From an uncultured Ignavibacteriales bacterium (GTDB taxonomy: Bacteria > Bacteroidota > Ignavibacteria > Ignavibacteriales > Ignavibacteriaceae): 35,029 nucleotides of DNA. The first letter of the stretch is position 1. The number at the start of each line of letters is the position of its first letter. The position numbers were made by a program, and so were the translations under genes. Below the pieces are notes generated by a model. That model searched no databases. It had not been told where the DNA came from and was given only the letters and a program-made list of their open reading frames with translations. Shown piece by piece: positions 13,662 through 20,185 of this stretch. The DNA lies in the NCBI GenBank assembly GCA_913053915.1, contig CAJXGP010000001.1, positions 1 to 35,029 on the forward strand. Reading direction: 5' to 3'.

Positions 13662-14129
13662 AACCTCCTTTGTATTTAATTTTGTTTGAGATTTATGTTG
13701 TTTTCTATAAAGGGCAATTTTCTTAAAATCTTCTTTTGTTTTAACTTTATTACATTTTTCACAAAGTGTTTGAACATTGTCTAAATTATATTCTTCTCCA
13801 CCAATAGAAATGGGAATTATATGGTCTCCAATTAATTTAGAAGTATTTGGTATAATCTTACCCTCATAAGTTTTTTCTGTTGGTTTTTCTCCACATTTAA
13901 CACAAGAATAATTATCTCTTTCAAATACTTTTAATTTCCAATATTGCCATATAAATATAACTTCTTCTGAATATTTTTCTGTGCAATTAGTAGAACAACA
14001 AGTCCAATCAGTTCTCCTTTTCCATTCATCTTTTGGTAAACCACAAATAGGACAACAATTATTATTTAACCATTTTCTTTGTTGTTTTGTTAATATCCTA
14101 CATACAGGCATTCTTTTTATTGTTTCCAT
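13641..14129 (-). CDS. HNH endonuclease with zinc-binding cysteine pairs, 162 aa
   Basis: N-terminal CCPICGLP (residues 25-32) and CCSTNC form a first zinc site. FERDNYSCVKCGEKP starts the HNH domain, and LIGDHIIPISIGGEEYNLDN VQTLCEKCNKVKT gives the catalytic DH-x-x-P, N and the second CxxC. This is a canonical HNH nuclease, most like free-standing homing or phage enzymes. No RuvC or bridge helix, so it is not IscB. The gene is bracketed by GC-rich hairpins at 13621-13661 and 14143-14161, which may mark a mobile unit. Confidence 0.85.
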   Translation of the reverse strand: METIKRMPVCRILTKQQRKWLNNNCCPICGLPKDEWKRRTDWTCCSTNCTEKYSEEVIFIWQYWKLKVFERDNYSCVKCGEKPTEKTYEGKIIPNTSKLIGDHIIPISIGGEEYNLDNVQTLCEKCNKVKTKEDFKKIALYRKQHKSQTKLNTKEVRNSSQP

Positions 14130-14142
14130 TGTTTCTATAAAG

Positions 14143-14161
14143 CCCCGACTTTAGTCAGGGG
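14143..14161 (+). repeat. GC-rich hairpin B (CCCCGACT/AGTCaGGGG)
   Basis: CCCCGACT, loop TT, AGTC, a bulged A, GGGG. The sequence CCCCGACTTTAGTC-GGGG is close to the 3' hairpin I recall from many IS200/IS605 tnpB elements. It covers the stop of 14155-14643 and lies 14 nt before the HNH start. Confidence 0.55.
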
Positions 14162-14643
14162 ATACTTTTACTTTTAATTCTCTCCCTACTATAATTATTA
14201 TTTTTATTATAACTATATTGTGTGAATGTTTTTCTCATTCTTTTTTCTGTTGATGAAAAAGATATTAACCTTGAATCGTTTTCTTTGAAATTAACTAAGG
14301 CAGAATATATTTTTTGGTATTCTGAATCAGTTATCATATTGATTACATCACAGGATAAATTCATAGTATCACAACATCTTACATATAAATCTGATATTTG
14401 ATAAGTTGTTAATTCTAATCCTTCTGATTTATTTCTCAAAAGATATGCTAATTTTAATGGTTTTATTTCTTCTTCTTGAAGCCCACTTATATTTATTTCA
14501 TAAGGAGTATGACAAAGGATTGTTAAATTTTTGTAATATTCTTGTTTTTGTGATTCAGATGATTGGGCTTGGTTATATACAATTAGGAATATAACTAAGA
14601 AAAACATTCCTGTAAATATAATTATTTTTGTATTTGTTTTCAT
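14155..14643 (-). CDS. Membrane-anchored extracytoplasmic protein, 162 aa
   Basis: Residues 5-23 are a signal anchor (TKIIIFTGMFFLVIFLIVY). The ectodomain contains cysteines at CHTPYEINIS, YVRCCDTMNLSCDVI, fitting two disulfides, and several N-x-S/T sequons. The C-terminus (RERIKSKSIP) ends inside hairpin B, so the natural tail may have been cut when that sequence arrived. Function unknown. Confidence 0.7.
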   Translation of the reverse strand: MKTNTKIIIFTGMFFLVIFLIVYNQAQSSESQKQEYYKNLTILCHTPYEINISGLQEEEIKPLKLAYLLRNKSEGLELTTYQISDLYVRCCDTMNLSCDVINMITDSEYQKIYSALVNFKENDSRLISFSSTEKRMRKTFTQYSYNKNNNYSRERIKSKSIP

Positions 14644-14894
14644 TTTTTAACCTCCTTTAATTTATTTGATTTTAATTTCTTCTTTTGATAATATTTTCTT
14701 TGACTTTCTTTTCTTATTGTTTTACCTTTTTTTGAATGATAATATTTTCTTTGATTTTCTTTATACTTTTCTGATTGTTGGTATCTTTTATTATTTTTTA
14801 TGGAACATTTATGAGAACAATTAATTCTCCTTTTATCTCTTGTAAAAAAACCTCCACTACAAGTTTCACATATTTTCTTAATTTTTAGTTTCAT
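14640..14894 (-). CDS. Zinc-binding protein with basic SEKYKENQRKYY repeats, 84 aa
   Basis: CETCSGGFFTRDKRRINCSH KCS gives a four-Cys zinc site at residues 9-30. The rest repeats QSEKYKENQRKYYHSKK, ESQRKYYQKKK and ends NKLKEVKK. The same zinc-plus-repeat layout is found in 15571-15894, so the two are paralogues either side of the recombinase. The tail carries AAAGGAGGTT for the next gene. DNA or RNA binding is likely; related basic repeats accompany HNH proteins in phages. Confidence 0.7.
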   Translation of the reverse strand: MKLKIKKICETCSGGFFTRDKRRINCSHKCSIKNNKRYQQSEKYKENQRKYYHSKKGKTIRKESQRKYYQKKKLKSNKLKEVKK

Positions 14895-14926
14895 CTTTGT
14901 TCATTAATTATTTAATTTATGAAGGC

Positions 14927-15574
14927 TTATTTTATTATGGGTTTTTCTCCTTGTTTTTCTTGTATTGTTTTATGAACACTTAATATCTGACTTATCTTTC
15001 CAATAGATACTTTTTCTTGTTCTGCAATCTTTCTATAACTTAATCCTGTGTTTGCTAATTCCTTAATTCTATTTATCTTATTTGTGTGCATTGCTTTTCT
15101 TCCCCACTTGTTTCCTTTATATGAAATTGTTTTTCCATTTTTGCTTCTTACTGCTAATTTAACTCTATCTGATTTCTTCTTGGATTCATCTTCTGCTAAC
15201 CAACCCATTAAATTTAACATTAGTTCGTGCATTATTTCATTAAATGGTTCTGGTATTTTATTTAAATCTTCTAACCATTTTTGATTTACTGAGTGAATAC
15301 CACATTTATTTATTTTACAGAACTCAAAAAATTCTTTTAATCTTTTTCTGTTTCTAAAAATTCTATCTAAATCCCAAACAATAAAATGTTTGATTCTTCC
15401 TTGTCTTATTAATTTCTTTGCTTCTTCAAAACCTTTTCTTTCTTTCAAATCTTTAAATGCTGTTTGTTTATCTTGCAGCAATATATATTCTCCATTTAAT
15501 AGTAACTTACAATCTTTTATTTGATTTTCTGGTTCTTGTTCTTCTGTGCTTGTTCTAATGTATATTATATTCAT
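14927..15574 (-). CDS. Serine recombinase (resolvase/invertase family), 215 aa
   Basis: Catalytic serine is Ser9 in IYIRTSTEEQ. Further family features: EAKKLIRQGRIKHFIVWDLD RIFRN with the D-R and R-N pair (about 78-90), the E helix HELMLNLMGWLAEDESKKKS DR, and a C-terminal HTH (IKELANTGLSYRKIAEQEKV SIGKISQIL, about 168-198). Length fits small resolvases and invertases rather than large serine integrases. It may resolve multimers or invert DNA; the 28-bp inverted repeat around the core is one conceivable substrate. Start overlaps the upstream frame by ATGA. Confidence 0.9.
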   Translation of the reverse strand: MNIIYIRTSTEEQEPENQIKDCKLLLNGEYILLQDKQTAFKDLKERKGFEEAKKLIRQGRIKHFIVWDLDRIFRNRKRLKEFFEFCKINKCGIHSVNQKWLEDLNKIPEPFNEIMHELMLNLMGWLAEDESKKKSDRVKLAVRSKNGKTISYKGNKWGRKAMHTNKINRIKELANTGLSYRKIAEQEKVSIGKISQILSVHKTIQEKQGEKPIIK

Positions 15575-15894
15575 TTTTTTGTTCTTTGATAATATTTTCT
15601 TTGATATTCTTTATACTTTTCTGATTGTTGATATGCTTTTACTCGTGCTTTATACTTTTCTGATTGTTGATATGCTTTATACTTTTCTGATTAATGATAT
15701 GCTCTTTGACTTTCTTTATACTTTTCTGATTGATGATATGCTCTTTGATATTCTTTTCCTTTTTCTGATTGATTATAATATATCTTTGAACATTCCATTG
15801 AACAAGTTTTACATCCTTCTCTCATTGGATTTTCTAAACATATTTCACATATTGGAATTTCTCTTTGTTCAAGTTGTTCTGATATTTTCATCAT
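15571..15894 (-). pseudogene. Zinc plus SEKYK-repeat gene split by one nonsense codon
   Basis: The ORF starts at 15894 (MMKISEQLEQREIPICEICL) with a four-Cys zinc site (CEIC, CKTCSMEC) and repeats QSEKYKESQRAYH. A TAA at 15691-15693 stops it after 67 residues. The same frame then continues SEKYKAYQQSEKYKARVKAY, QQSEKYKEYQRKYYQRTKK and ends at TGA overlapping the recombinase ATG. The stop sits exactly where a repeat CAA (Gln) is expected, so one C-to-T change broke a 107-residue gene. Sequencing error or recent decay; elsewhere TAA is a normal stop, so recoding is unlikely. Confidence 0.75.
15586..15760 (-). repeat. Tandem repeat encoding QSEKYK units
   Basis: Imperfect 27-39-nt units around GATATGCTTTATACTTTTCT (plus strand), five to six copies with the word TATACTTTTCTGATT. 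Encodes Q-S-E-K-Y-K repeats of the broken gene. Confidence 0.7.
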
Positions 15895-16385
15895 TTTAAT
15901 TTCCCCCTCAATTCTTTTATTTTAAATTTTTTATAATCAATCTTTCCTCTTTCCTTAGATTTAGAAGCTATGAGTATTTTGCTGAAAATATGATTTTTTA
16001 AATACCAAACACATTTTTCTTTTTCTATTTTATTTAATCTTCCATCACTTTTTGCTTCTACTCCTATGACTTCTGAATATCCTTTATTTTCAATATCTTC
16101 TCCAATATACTTTATTGTATAAAAATCTTCATAACTCATTAAATATTGATTTGGTTTTGTAAATGCAATAAAGTCTGGGAAACCTGTACCTAAAGTCATA
16201 ACTTTCTTGAAAGGGTTGAATTTATGTTTAGCAGGAATTATTTTATTATTTTCTAAATCTATATTATTATTCCACTTTGAGACAATCCAACCTTTTTCTT
16301 CTAAATCTTTTCTAACTTTGAGTTCAAACTTTAAACCACTTACCCTATTTTGTTTACCTTGTTTTACTTTATCTATTTTTGTCAT
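15891..16385 (-). CDS. PD-(D/E)xK-type nuclease, 164 aa
   Basis: SGLKFELKVRKDLEEKGWIV gives the N-terminal Glu helix, LGTGFPDFIAF the P-D, and YSEVIGVEAKSDGRLNKIEK EKCVWYLKNH the E-x-K followed by a helix with K-x2-Q/E-like spacing. This is the restriction-endonuclease fold as in Holliday junction resolvases and VRR-NUC-like proteins. The insert between P-D and E-x-K (PNQYLMSYEDFYTIKYIGED) is longer than usual. Likely role in recombination or replication of the element. ATGA-type overlaps with both neighbours. Confidence 0.75.
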   Translation of the reverse strand: MTKIDKVKQGKQNRVSGLKFELKVRKDLEEKGWIVSKWNNNIDLENNKIIPAKHKFNPFKKVMTLGTGFPDFIAFTKPNQYLMSYEDFYTIKYIGEDIENKGYSEVIGVEAKSDGRLNKIEKEKCVWYLKNHIFSKILIASKSKERGKIDYKKFKIKELRGKLK

Positions 16386-16600
16386 TTTTCACTAAAAGGG
16401 GATTTCTCCTCTTTTAGGAATTTTCTTAATTCTTTTTTGTTTGGTTCTTCAATCCATTGTTCATCACATACTTTTGAACTTTTTTCATCAAGGGAAACAA
16501 CACAACTAAATTTTTCAAATCTTTTTGCATTCTCAAACCATAAATCTCTTATTCCCTCAATACTGTCAGTTTCAATTTTTATGAAATGTTTTTTATCCAT
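16382..16600 (-). CDS. Small soluble protein, 72 aa
   Basis: MDKKHFIKIETDSIEGIRDL WFENAKRFEKF... CVVSLDEKSSKVCDEQ ... KKELRKFLKEEKSPFSEK. Preceded by TAGGAGGTTAAAA, a strong ribosome site in the last codons of 16603-16758. Two cysteines, no clear motif. Coupled to the nuclease downstream, so a cofactor or inhibitor role is conceivable but unproven. Confidence 0.65.
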   Translation of the reverse strand: MDKKHFIKIETDSIEGIRDLWFENAKRFEKFSCVVSLDEKSSKVCDEQWIEEPNKKELRKFLKEEKSPFSEK

Positions 16601-16602
16601 TT

Positions 16603-16758
16603 TTAACCTCCTATTTTATTTATTCTTAATGAAGTGTCAGGGTTTAATCTTCCTGACGGAGGCGATGCTCCCTGACTATTATTTTTCATCATTCTTTCTG
16701 CAAACTTATCTGCTTCTTTTCCTGAAAGTGTTGGTATTTCTTTTATTGGTTTTGTCAT
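16603..16758 (-). CDS. Small protein interrupted by GC-rich hairpin codons, 51 aa
   Basis: MTKPIKEIPTLSGKEADKFA ERMMKNNSQGASPPSGRLNP ... INKIGG. The segment QGASPPSGRLNPD is encoded by the 41-nt GC-rich hairpin C (16636-16676) and differs in composition from both flanks, suggesting an in-frame insertion. The last codons contain GGAGGTTAA, the ribosome site of the next gene. Starts inside 16706-16960. Confidence 0.5.
   Translation of the reverse strand: MTKPIKEIPTLSGKEADKFAERMMKNNSQGASPPSGRLNPDTSLRINKIGG
16636..16676. repeat. 41-nt GC-rich hairpin C
   Basis: Outer arms GTCAGGG/CCCTGAC, inner GTCAGG/CCTGAC and GGAG/CTCC. 23 of 41 bases are G or C in a region that is otherwise about three-quarters AT. 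In frame within 16603-16758. Confidence 0.6.
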
Positions 16759-16960
16759 TTTTTTCAGTTTCATGATTTAATATTGCTAATATAAATAAAA
16801 ACATTCCTGAAAAAAATAATTGCCATCTATATCCCTTTATCCAAATTACCATAAAAAATAAAATAAAAGGAGTCCATTCTAATATTTCTGTTATCCAATA
16901 ATTTAAATTTATTTTATTATATTGCTTTTCTTTTATTATGTTTCTTTTAAATGTTGTCAT
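16706..16960 (-). CDS. Two-helix membrane protein, 84 aa
   Basis: Basic N-terminus, amphipathic ILEWTP, membrane helix about 30-45 (FILFFMVIWIKGY) and a second at about 48-62 (LFFSGMFLFILAIL), then a charged tail (NHETEKNDKTNKRNTNTFRK RSR). Ends inside the start of 16603-16758. Function unknown. Confidence 0.6.
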   Translation of the reverse strand: MTTFKRNIIKEKQYNKINLNYWITEILEWTPFILFFMVIWIKGYRWQLFFSGMFLFILAILNHETEKNDKTNKRNTNTFRKRSR

Positions 16961-16961
16961 T

Positions 16962-17459
16962 TTATTTTATATTTTCCTTAGGAATTTTCATAAAAACAAA
17001 CCAATAAGTAAATTTTCCCTTTGTTCCAATTTTATTAAAAATTAAGGGTTCATCTGGGAAAAATGGTTTTATTTTTTCTAAGGCCACAGATTGATTATTC
17101 CATTTAAAGACAAGAGTTCCAAAATCATCAAGAACTCTCCAACACTCCCTAAATCCTTTTTTAATGTCGGCCTTATAATCTGTATTTTTTATAGTTCCAT
17201 ACTTTTTAGCCATCCAAGCTGTTTTATTTAACATTAAGTGTGGGGGGTCAAAAATAACCATTTTAAAAGATTTATCTGGAAAAACCATTTTTCTAAAATC
17301 CCCTATAATATCTGGTTCAACTGAAAAATTAATTCCATATTTTTCTTTCAAAGGCAAAATATCTTTTCTAATATCTTGATATATTACATTTGGATGATTT
17401 TTGTTCTTCCAAAACATTCTTCCACCACAACAAGCATCTAAAATAAATTTATTCTCCAT
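16962..17459 (-). CDS. Phage-type SAM-dependent methyltransferase with DPPH motif, 165 aa
   Basis: Start ATG at 17459 (MENKFILDACCGGRMFW); a TTG two codons earlier is possible. ILDACCGGRMFW is motif I with an unusual CC, DIIGDFRKMVFPDKSFKMVI FDPPHLML contains the DPPH catalytic-type motif, and FRECWRVLDDFGTLVFKWN follows. The family is widespread in phages as a small methyltransferase of unknown target; N6-adenine or RNA methylation is suggested by DPP-x. It may protect element DNA or modify host RNA. Confidence 0.85.
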   Translation of the reverse strand: MENKFILDACCGGRMFWKNKNHPNVIYQDIRKDILPLKEKYGINFSVEPDIIGDFRKMVFPDKSFKMVIFDPPHLMLNKTAWMAKKYGTIKNTDYKADIKKGFRECWRVLDDFGTLVFKWNNQSVALEKIKPFFPDEPLIFNKIGTKGKFTYWFVFMKIPKENIK

Positions 17460-17577
17460 TTTCAATCTCCCTTATCTCTTTAATAAATTTCTTTGCCCTT
17501 TCATCATCTCTTAGCATTGTTGCAATTCTAAATTTCTCTTTAAGTAATTCTAATTTTGTGTGTTTAATTGGTTTCAT
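17449..17577 (-). CDS. Small helical protein, 42 aa
   Basis: MKPIKHTKLELLKEKFRIAT MLRDDERAKKFIKEIREIEN GE. A pair of amphipathic helices, no zinc site. Its final codons (GAAAATGGAGAATAA) contain the ATG of the methyltransferase, and its start overlaps the previous stop by ATGA, so it is translationally coupled on both sides. Confidence 0.6.
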   Translation of the reverse strand: MKPIKHTKLELLKEKFRIATMLRDDERAKKFIKEIREIENGE

Positions 17578-17741
17578 TCTTTAAACATTTCCCTCATTAC
17601 TTCTAATCTATGATTTTTACATAATGGGATGTGCCATGTTCCTTTGCCTAAATCTTCATCAAGATTTTTTTCACAAACTAAACATTTTCTTTTTGATGTC
17701 TTTTCAACAATCTCCTTTAAATTAAATATTTTATCTTTCAT
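17574..17741 (-). CDS. Zinc-binding HNH-like mini-domain, 55 aa
   Basis: FNLKEIVEKTSKRKCLVCEK NLDEDLGKGTWHIPLCKNHR LEVMREMFKE. C-x2-C, an internal H (TWHIPLC) and C-x2-H resemble a zinc finger or a truncated zinc-ribbon. A near-identical copy is encoded at 20691-20900 (about 80 percent identical by eye across this segment). Starts by TAATG overlap. Confidence 0.65.
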   Translation of the reverse strand: MKDKIFNLKEIVEKTSKRKCLVCEKNLDEDLGKGTWHIPLCKNHRLEVMREMFKE

Positions 17742-17842
17742 TATATTATTTCCTCCAATTCATCATAACTCATTTGACCACAACAACCACAAACTTCTTG
17801 GTTATCTTCAATATTTTTTCCACAACTTTTACAATGTTTCAT
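17741..17842 (-). CDS. Zinc ribbon micro-protein, 33 aa
   Basis: MKHCKSCGKNIEDNQEVCGC CGQMSYDELEEII. Two CxxC knuckles (CKSC, CGCC) define a complete zinc ribbon. The ATG overlaps the previous stop, with GGAGATTTAG just ahead. One of about ten small zinc proteins in the accessory block. Confidence 0.65.
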   Translation of the reverse strand: MKHCKSCGKNIEDNQEVCGCCGQMSYDELEEII

Positions 17843-18138
17843 TCTAAATCTCCTTTTTCCAATTTTACTGAAATAAAAAATCTTTCTTTTTCAAATGGTG
17901 TTTTAGTCAAATTAAACCATTCTAAATATAATTTATAAATTTCTTTCATACTTAAATTTCCTAATTTATGTGCAAAAAATATATCTCCTTTAGTAATTTC
18001 CCCATCTTCTTCTCTAAATATTCCATTTATTTTTATTTTTTCTTCAACATATACTACATTTTTTGCTTGAATAAACTTTTTAAAGGGCATCATTTCTACA
18101 TTTTTATTTATACAATTTTTATTTGGTAATTCCATCAT
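17839..18138 (-). CDS. Hypothetical protein, 99 aa
   Basis: MMELPNKNCINKNVEMMPFK KFIQ..., VEEKIKINGIFREEDGEITK, LSMKEIYKLYLEWFNLTKTP FEKERFFISVKLEKGDLE. Soluble alpha/beta. The last codons GGAGATTTAGAATGA serve as ribosome site and start overlap for the zinc ribbon gene; the same string ends the upstream gene 18135-18299. Unknown function. Confidence 0.65.
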   Translation of the reverse strand: MMELPNKNCINKNVEMMPFKKFIQAKNVVYVEEKIKINGIFREEDGEITKGDIFFAHKLGNLSMKEIYKLYLEWFNLTKTPFEKERFFISVKLEKGDLE

Positions 18139-18299
18139 TCTAAATCTCCTGTAAGTTTATTTATTTCCTTTGATTTTACAATAGCATATCCTGTAATACC
18201 ACCTGCTAATGCTCCAATAGTGCCTATTACACTACTCCCTATTAGTGTTCCTAATATTACTAAAATTACCTTATCATTTCTTTTATTTAATGTTTTCAT
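18135..18299 (-). CDS. Glycine-rich membrane protein, 54 aa
   Basis: MKTLNKRNDKVILVILGTLI GSSVIGTIGALAGGITGYAI VKSKEINKLTGDLE. One long or two short helices with GxxxG-like packing (GTLIGSSVIG, GALAGGITG). The glycine-zipper pattern suggests oligomerisation in a membrane. ATGA overlaps on both ends. Confidence 0.6.
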   Translation of the reverse strand: MKTLNKRNDKVILVILGTLIGSSVIGTIGALAGGITGYAIVKSKEINKLTGDLE

Positions 18300-18460
18300 T
18301 TTAAATCTTCCTCAGTTATATTAAAAAATTCAATCCAATCTTTTATTTCCATTGTTGTTTTATTGGGATTATATTTTGTCTTGATTAACTTAATTGCTTC
18401 TTCTTTTAGATAACTTTTCTTAACAAATTCATTTCCTCCAATTTCTTTTAATGTTTTCAT
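18296..18460 (-). CDS. Small soluble protein, 54 aa
   Basis: MKTLKEIGGNEFVKKSYLKE EAIKLIKTKY... MEIKDWIEFFNITEEDLK. First gene behind promoter P7, 24 nt from the TATA box, so probably leaderless. Helical, possibly HTH-like but not convincing. Shares its first codons with 18135-18299 and 20267-20584 (MKTL). Confidence 0.6.
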   Translation of the reverse strand: MKTLKEIGGNEFVKKSYLKEEAIKLIKTKYNPNKTTMEIKDWIEFFNITEEDLK

Positions 18461-18499
18461 TCTGATATAATTAAGAATAAATGGTTTATAAATATATGT
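18458..18499 (-). promoter_or_regulatory. TATA promoter P7, copy of P5
   Basis: TATA box at 18485-18492, 24 nt before the ATG at 18460. Over 42 nt including the ATG it differs from 9304-9345 at one base. No C-run. Confidence 0.75.
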
Positions 18500-18515
18500 A
18501 TTATCTTTATAATGA

Positions 18516-18809
18516 CTATTTTGGAATTAGATTTAATTTCTTTTTTAAGTCAAATATAATTTCTTCCCTTGGTTTTGATTTTTTTACTTTTATAAATCCA
18601 TCTTCTTTTTCAATAAATCCTAAGAGTTCAAGTTCTTTAAATATGATTGAACACATTTCCTTTTCTATATTAAAATACATTCGCATAATTATCATTATGT
18701 TTTCTTTTTTAATATATTCTCTATCTGTTTTCTCACTTATTCTTGAATGAATCCAATTATAAAAACCATAGGGAATATCTTTTCTTTCAGATATTTTAAT
18801 CTTATCCAA
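18516..18809 (-). CDS. Possible winged-helix protein, 97 aa
   Basis: NWIHSRISEKTDREYIKKEN IMIIMRMYFNIEKEMCSIIF KELELLGFIEKEDGFIKVKK fits helix-helix-helix-wing (residues 17-75). It would be a compact DNA-binding regulator lying just before P7, which it might control; that is inference. Overlaps the upstream gene by 8 nt. Confidence 0.55.
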   Translation of the reverse strand: MDKIKISERKDIPYGFYNWIHSRISEKTDREYIKKENIMIIMRMYFNIEKEMCSIIFKELELLGFIEKEDGFIKVKKSKPREEIIFDLKKKLNLIPK

Positions 18810-19134
18810 GTTGGATTCCTCCTTGATTCAAACAGGCTTGGACTATTGGATTTGATAGTGTTGCATTATAACTATTTACTATATCCATCACTCCAAGAGA
18901 TAATGTTACAATTATCACACCTACTAAAAGGGTTTTAATCGCATTTCCTTTTCCTCCAAATACAAGATTAAGCATATCCCATTTTTTTGTTTCTGGATTT
19001 ACAGGTGGATAGATTACATGCCAATTAGTTGGATATTTTGATTTCTTCAAATAAATTATCTCACCATCTACATTAACTTTTATTGAGTTCTTTTCAATTC
19101 GTTCTAAAAGTTTTTCTTTAAGTTTTTCAAACAT
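18802..19134 (-). CDS. Membrane protein with conserved soluble N-terminal domain, 110 aa
   Basis: Start ATG at 19134 (MFEKLKEKLLERIEKNSIKV) is preceded by AAAGGAGGTTATAAAATA. The N-terminal domain (VNVDGEIIYLKKSKYPTNWH VIYPPVN, KWDMLNLVFGGKGN) leads into a membrane helix (TLLVGVIIVTLSLGVMDIVN, about 71-90) and a short external tail with one Cys and NATL sequon. I recall this layout, VHPP...NLVFGGKxN-TM, as recurrent in DPANN mobile elements; role unknown. Confidence 0.7.
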   Translation of the reverse strand: MFEKLKEKLLERIEKNSIKVNVDGEIIYLKKSKYPTNWHVIYPPVNPETKKWDMLNLVFGGKGNAIKTLLVGVIIVTLSLGVMDIVNSYNATLSNPIVQACLNQGGIQLG

Positions 19135-19151
19135 TATTTTATAACCTCCTT

Positions 19152-19469
19152 TCAATTTGTTTTGAGTAGATTAAAATTTAATAAGTGATATATTAACATC
19201 ATTGATAATGTTCCTAATAAAAAATATTGAGAGTTTGAGTTTATATTTAAAACTATTAATAACATTATAGCAAATATAATTAATTCTCCAAAAATCATTC
19301 CTTTTTTTATCCCTAATTTTTTTATGAATAATTTTATTATTATGTTTGCTTCTATTATTGTTGGGTCTTGTTTTGGATATTTTTTATGGAAGATATTTAT
19401 ATAAAAATAACTCGCTATTAAATCTGATAGGGATAATCCTAATATTATTAATTGTATTTTATTTAACAT
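19152..19469 (-). CDS. Multi-helix membrane protein, 105 aa
   Basis: MLNKIQLIILGLSLSDLIAS YFYINIF..., FGELIIFAIMLLIVLNINSN, YFLLGTLSMMLIYHLLNFNL. About three helices. Length and SDLIASYFYI, IIKLFIKKLG pattern resemble small archaeal integral proteins (DUF5658-like) with D/N residues inside helices, which is a tentative reading. Starts after GAGGTAAAAA. Confidence 0.6.
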   Translation of the reverse strand: MLNKIQLIILGLSLSDLIASYFYINIFHKKYPKQDPTIIEANIIIKLFIKKLGIKKGMIFGELIIFAIMLLIVLNINSNSQYFLLGTLSMMLIYHLLNFNLLKTN

Positions 19470-19696
19470 TTTTTACCTCTACTTTTTGTTTTACTTTTTT
19501 TGGTAATCTCAATATTATTTAATTTAAAAAAATCAATAATTGATTTAATTACCATTATTATAAGCATAATATACAAAATAGTAAAACCATATATCATTAT
19601 AATATCTTGATTATAATGATATTTTATATGCATTATAAATATTAAACTTGAACCTATTAGAGTAATTAATAATTCAGTAATTATTTTTCCTAACAT
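19463..19696 (-). CDS. Two-helix membrane protein, 77 aa
   Basis: MLGKIITELLITLIGSSLIF IMHIKY, then QDIIMIYGFTILYIMLIIMV, and a basic tail KKSKTKSRGKKC. Hydrophobic helices at about 4-24 and 32-54. The end overlaps the next start. Function unknown; part of the run of small membrane proteins. Confidence 0.6.
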   Translation of the reverse strand: MLGKIITELLITLIGSSLIFIMHIKYHYNQDIIMIYGFTILYIMLIIMVIKSIIDFFKLNNIEITKKSKTKSRGKKC

Positions 19697-19697
19697 T

Positions 19698-19910
19698 TTA
19701 AAAAATTTTAAACATATAATTTATAATTGAATAAATTATCATAAAAGATAATAAAGTTATAATAGCAGATATGAAATGAGCAATAAAATAATTTTTTCTA
19801 TAAATTTCTTCAACTATTTTTTTCATACACTTCTCAGATAATTCTATCTTTTTTATTTTGTCTTTTAATAAATTATTTTCATTAATTAAACTTACAATTT
19901 TGGTTACCAT
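19698..19910 (-). CDS. Coiled coil plus membrane helix, 70 aa
   Basis: MVTKIVSLINENNLLKDKIK KIELSEKCMKKIVEEIYRK is a heptad-like coil, followed by FIAHFISAIITLLSFMIIYS IINYMFKIF as a membrane segment. Tail-anchored or C-in topology. Overlaps 19904-20185. Confidence 0.6.
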   Translation of the reverse strand: MVTKIVSLINENNLLKDKIKKIELSEKCMKKIVEEIYRKNYFIAHFISAIITLLSFMIIYSIINYMFKIF

Positions 19911-20185
19911 TTTAATTTTAATCTATATTGTTTTAAATCTTCTATGAAATTTGAAATTAATACTTCATTTAGGCAATATCTTTGTTTATGAACTTTAATT
20001 TGGTAAGGGCATTTAGCACAATCTTGTCGTTTTGAAATAACCCCATATCTATTTAGGGGAAATGAGGTATAACCTTCTATAAAACCATCTCTTTTAATTA
20101 TATTAGTTTCTTCTATACTTAAAACACTTTCTAATTCACATCTATTTATTGATGGGATTGTCTTTTTTCTAAATCTCTTAAACAT
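19904..20185 (-). CDS. Cysteine-containing soluble protein, 93 aa
   Basis: INRCELESVLSIEETNIIKR DGFIEGYTSFPLNRYGVISK RQDCAKCPYQIKVHKQRYCL. The CAKC pair plus Cys at RCEL and RYCL may bind zinc or an Fe-S cluster (four Cys). Similar to no family I can name. Ends in the start of 19698-19910. Confidence 0.6.
   Translation of the reverse strand: MFKRFRKKTIPSINRCELESVLSIEETNIIKRDGFIEGYTSFPLNRYGVISKRQDCAKCPYQIKVHKQRYCLNEVLISNFIEDLKQYRLKLKW

Noticed and set aside
13641..14129. IscB-type OMEGA nuclease with its RNA
   Set aside because: The HNH protein has 162 residues and lacks RuvC motifs and a bridge helix; the flanking hairpins are too short for an IscB guide RNA.
15586..15760. CRISPR-like array
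   Set aside because: The repeated units vary in length and are coding (QSEKYK repeats); no constant repeat with unique spacers.
15571..15894. Stop-codon recoding (TAA read as Gln)
   Set aside because: TAA, TAG and TGA all terminate many well-supported genes here; a single nonsense change explains the split.
15546..15899. Plus-strand 117-aa ORF with DMLYTFLI repeats
   Set aside because: Its repeats are the antisense reading of the QSEKYK repeats in the broken zinc-repeat gene; no ribosome site.
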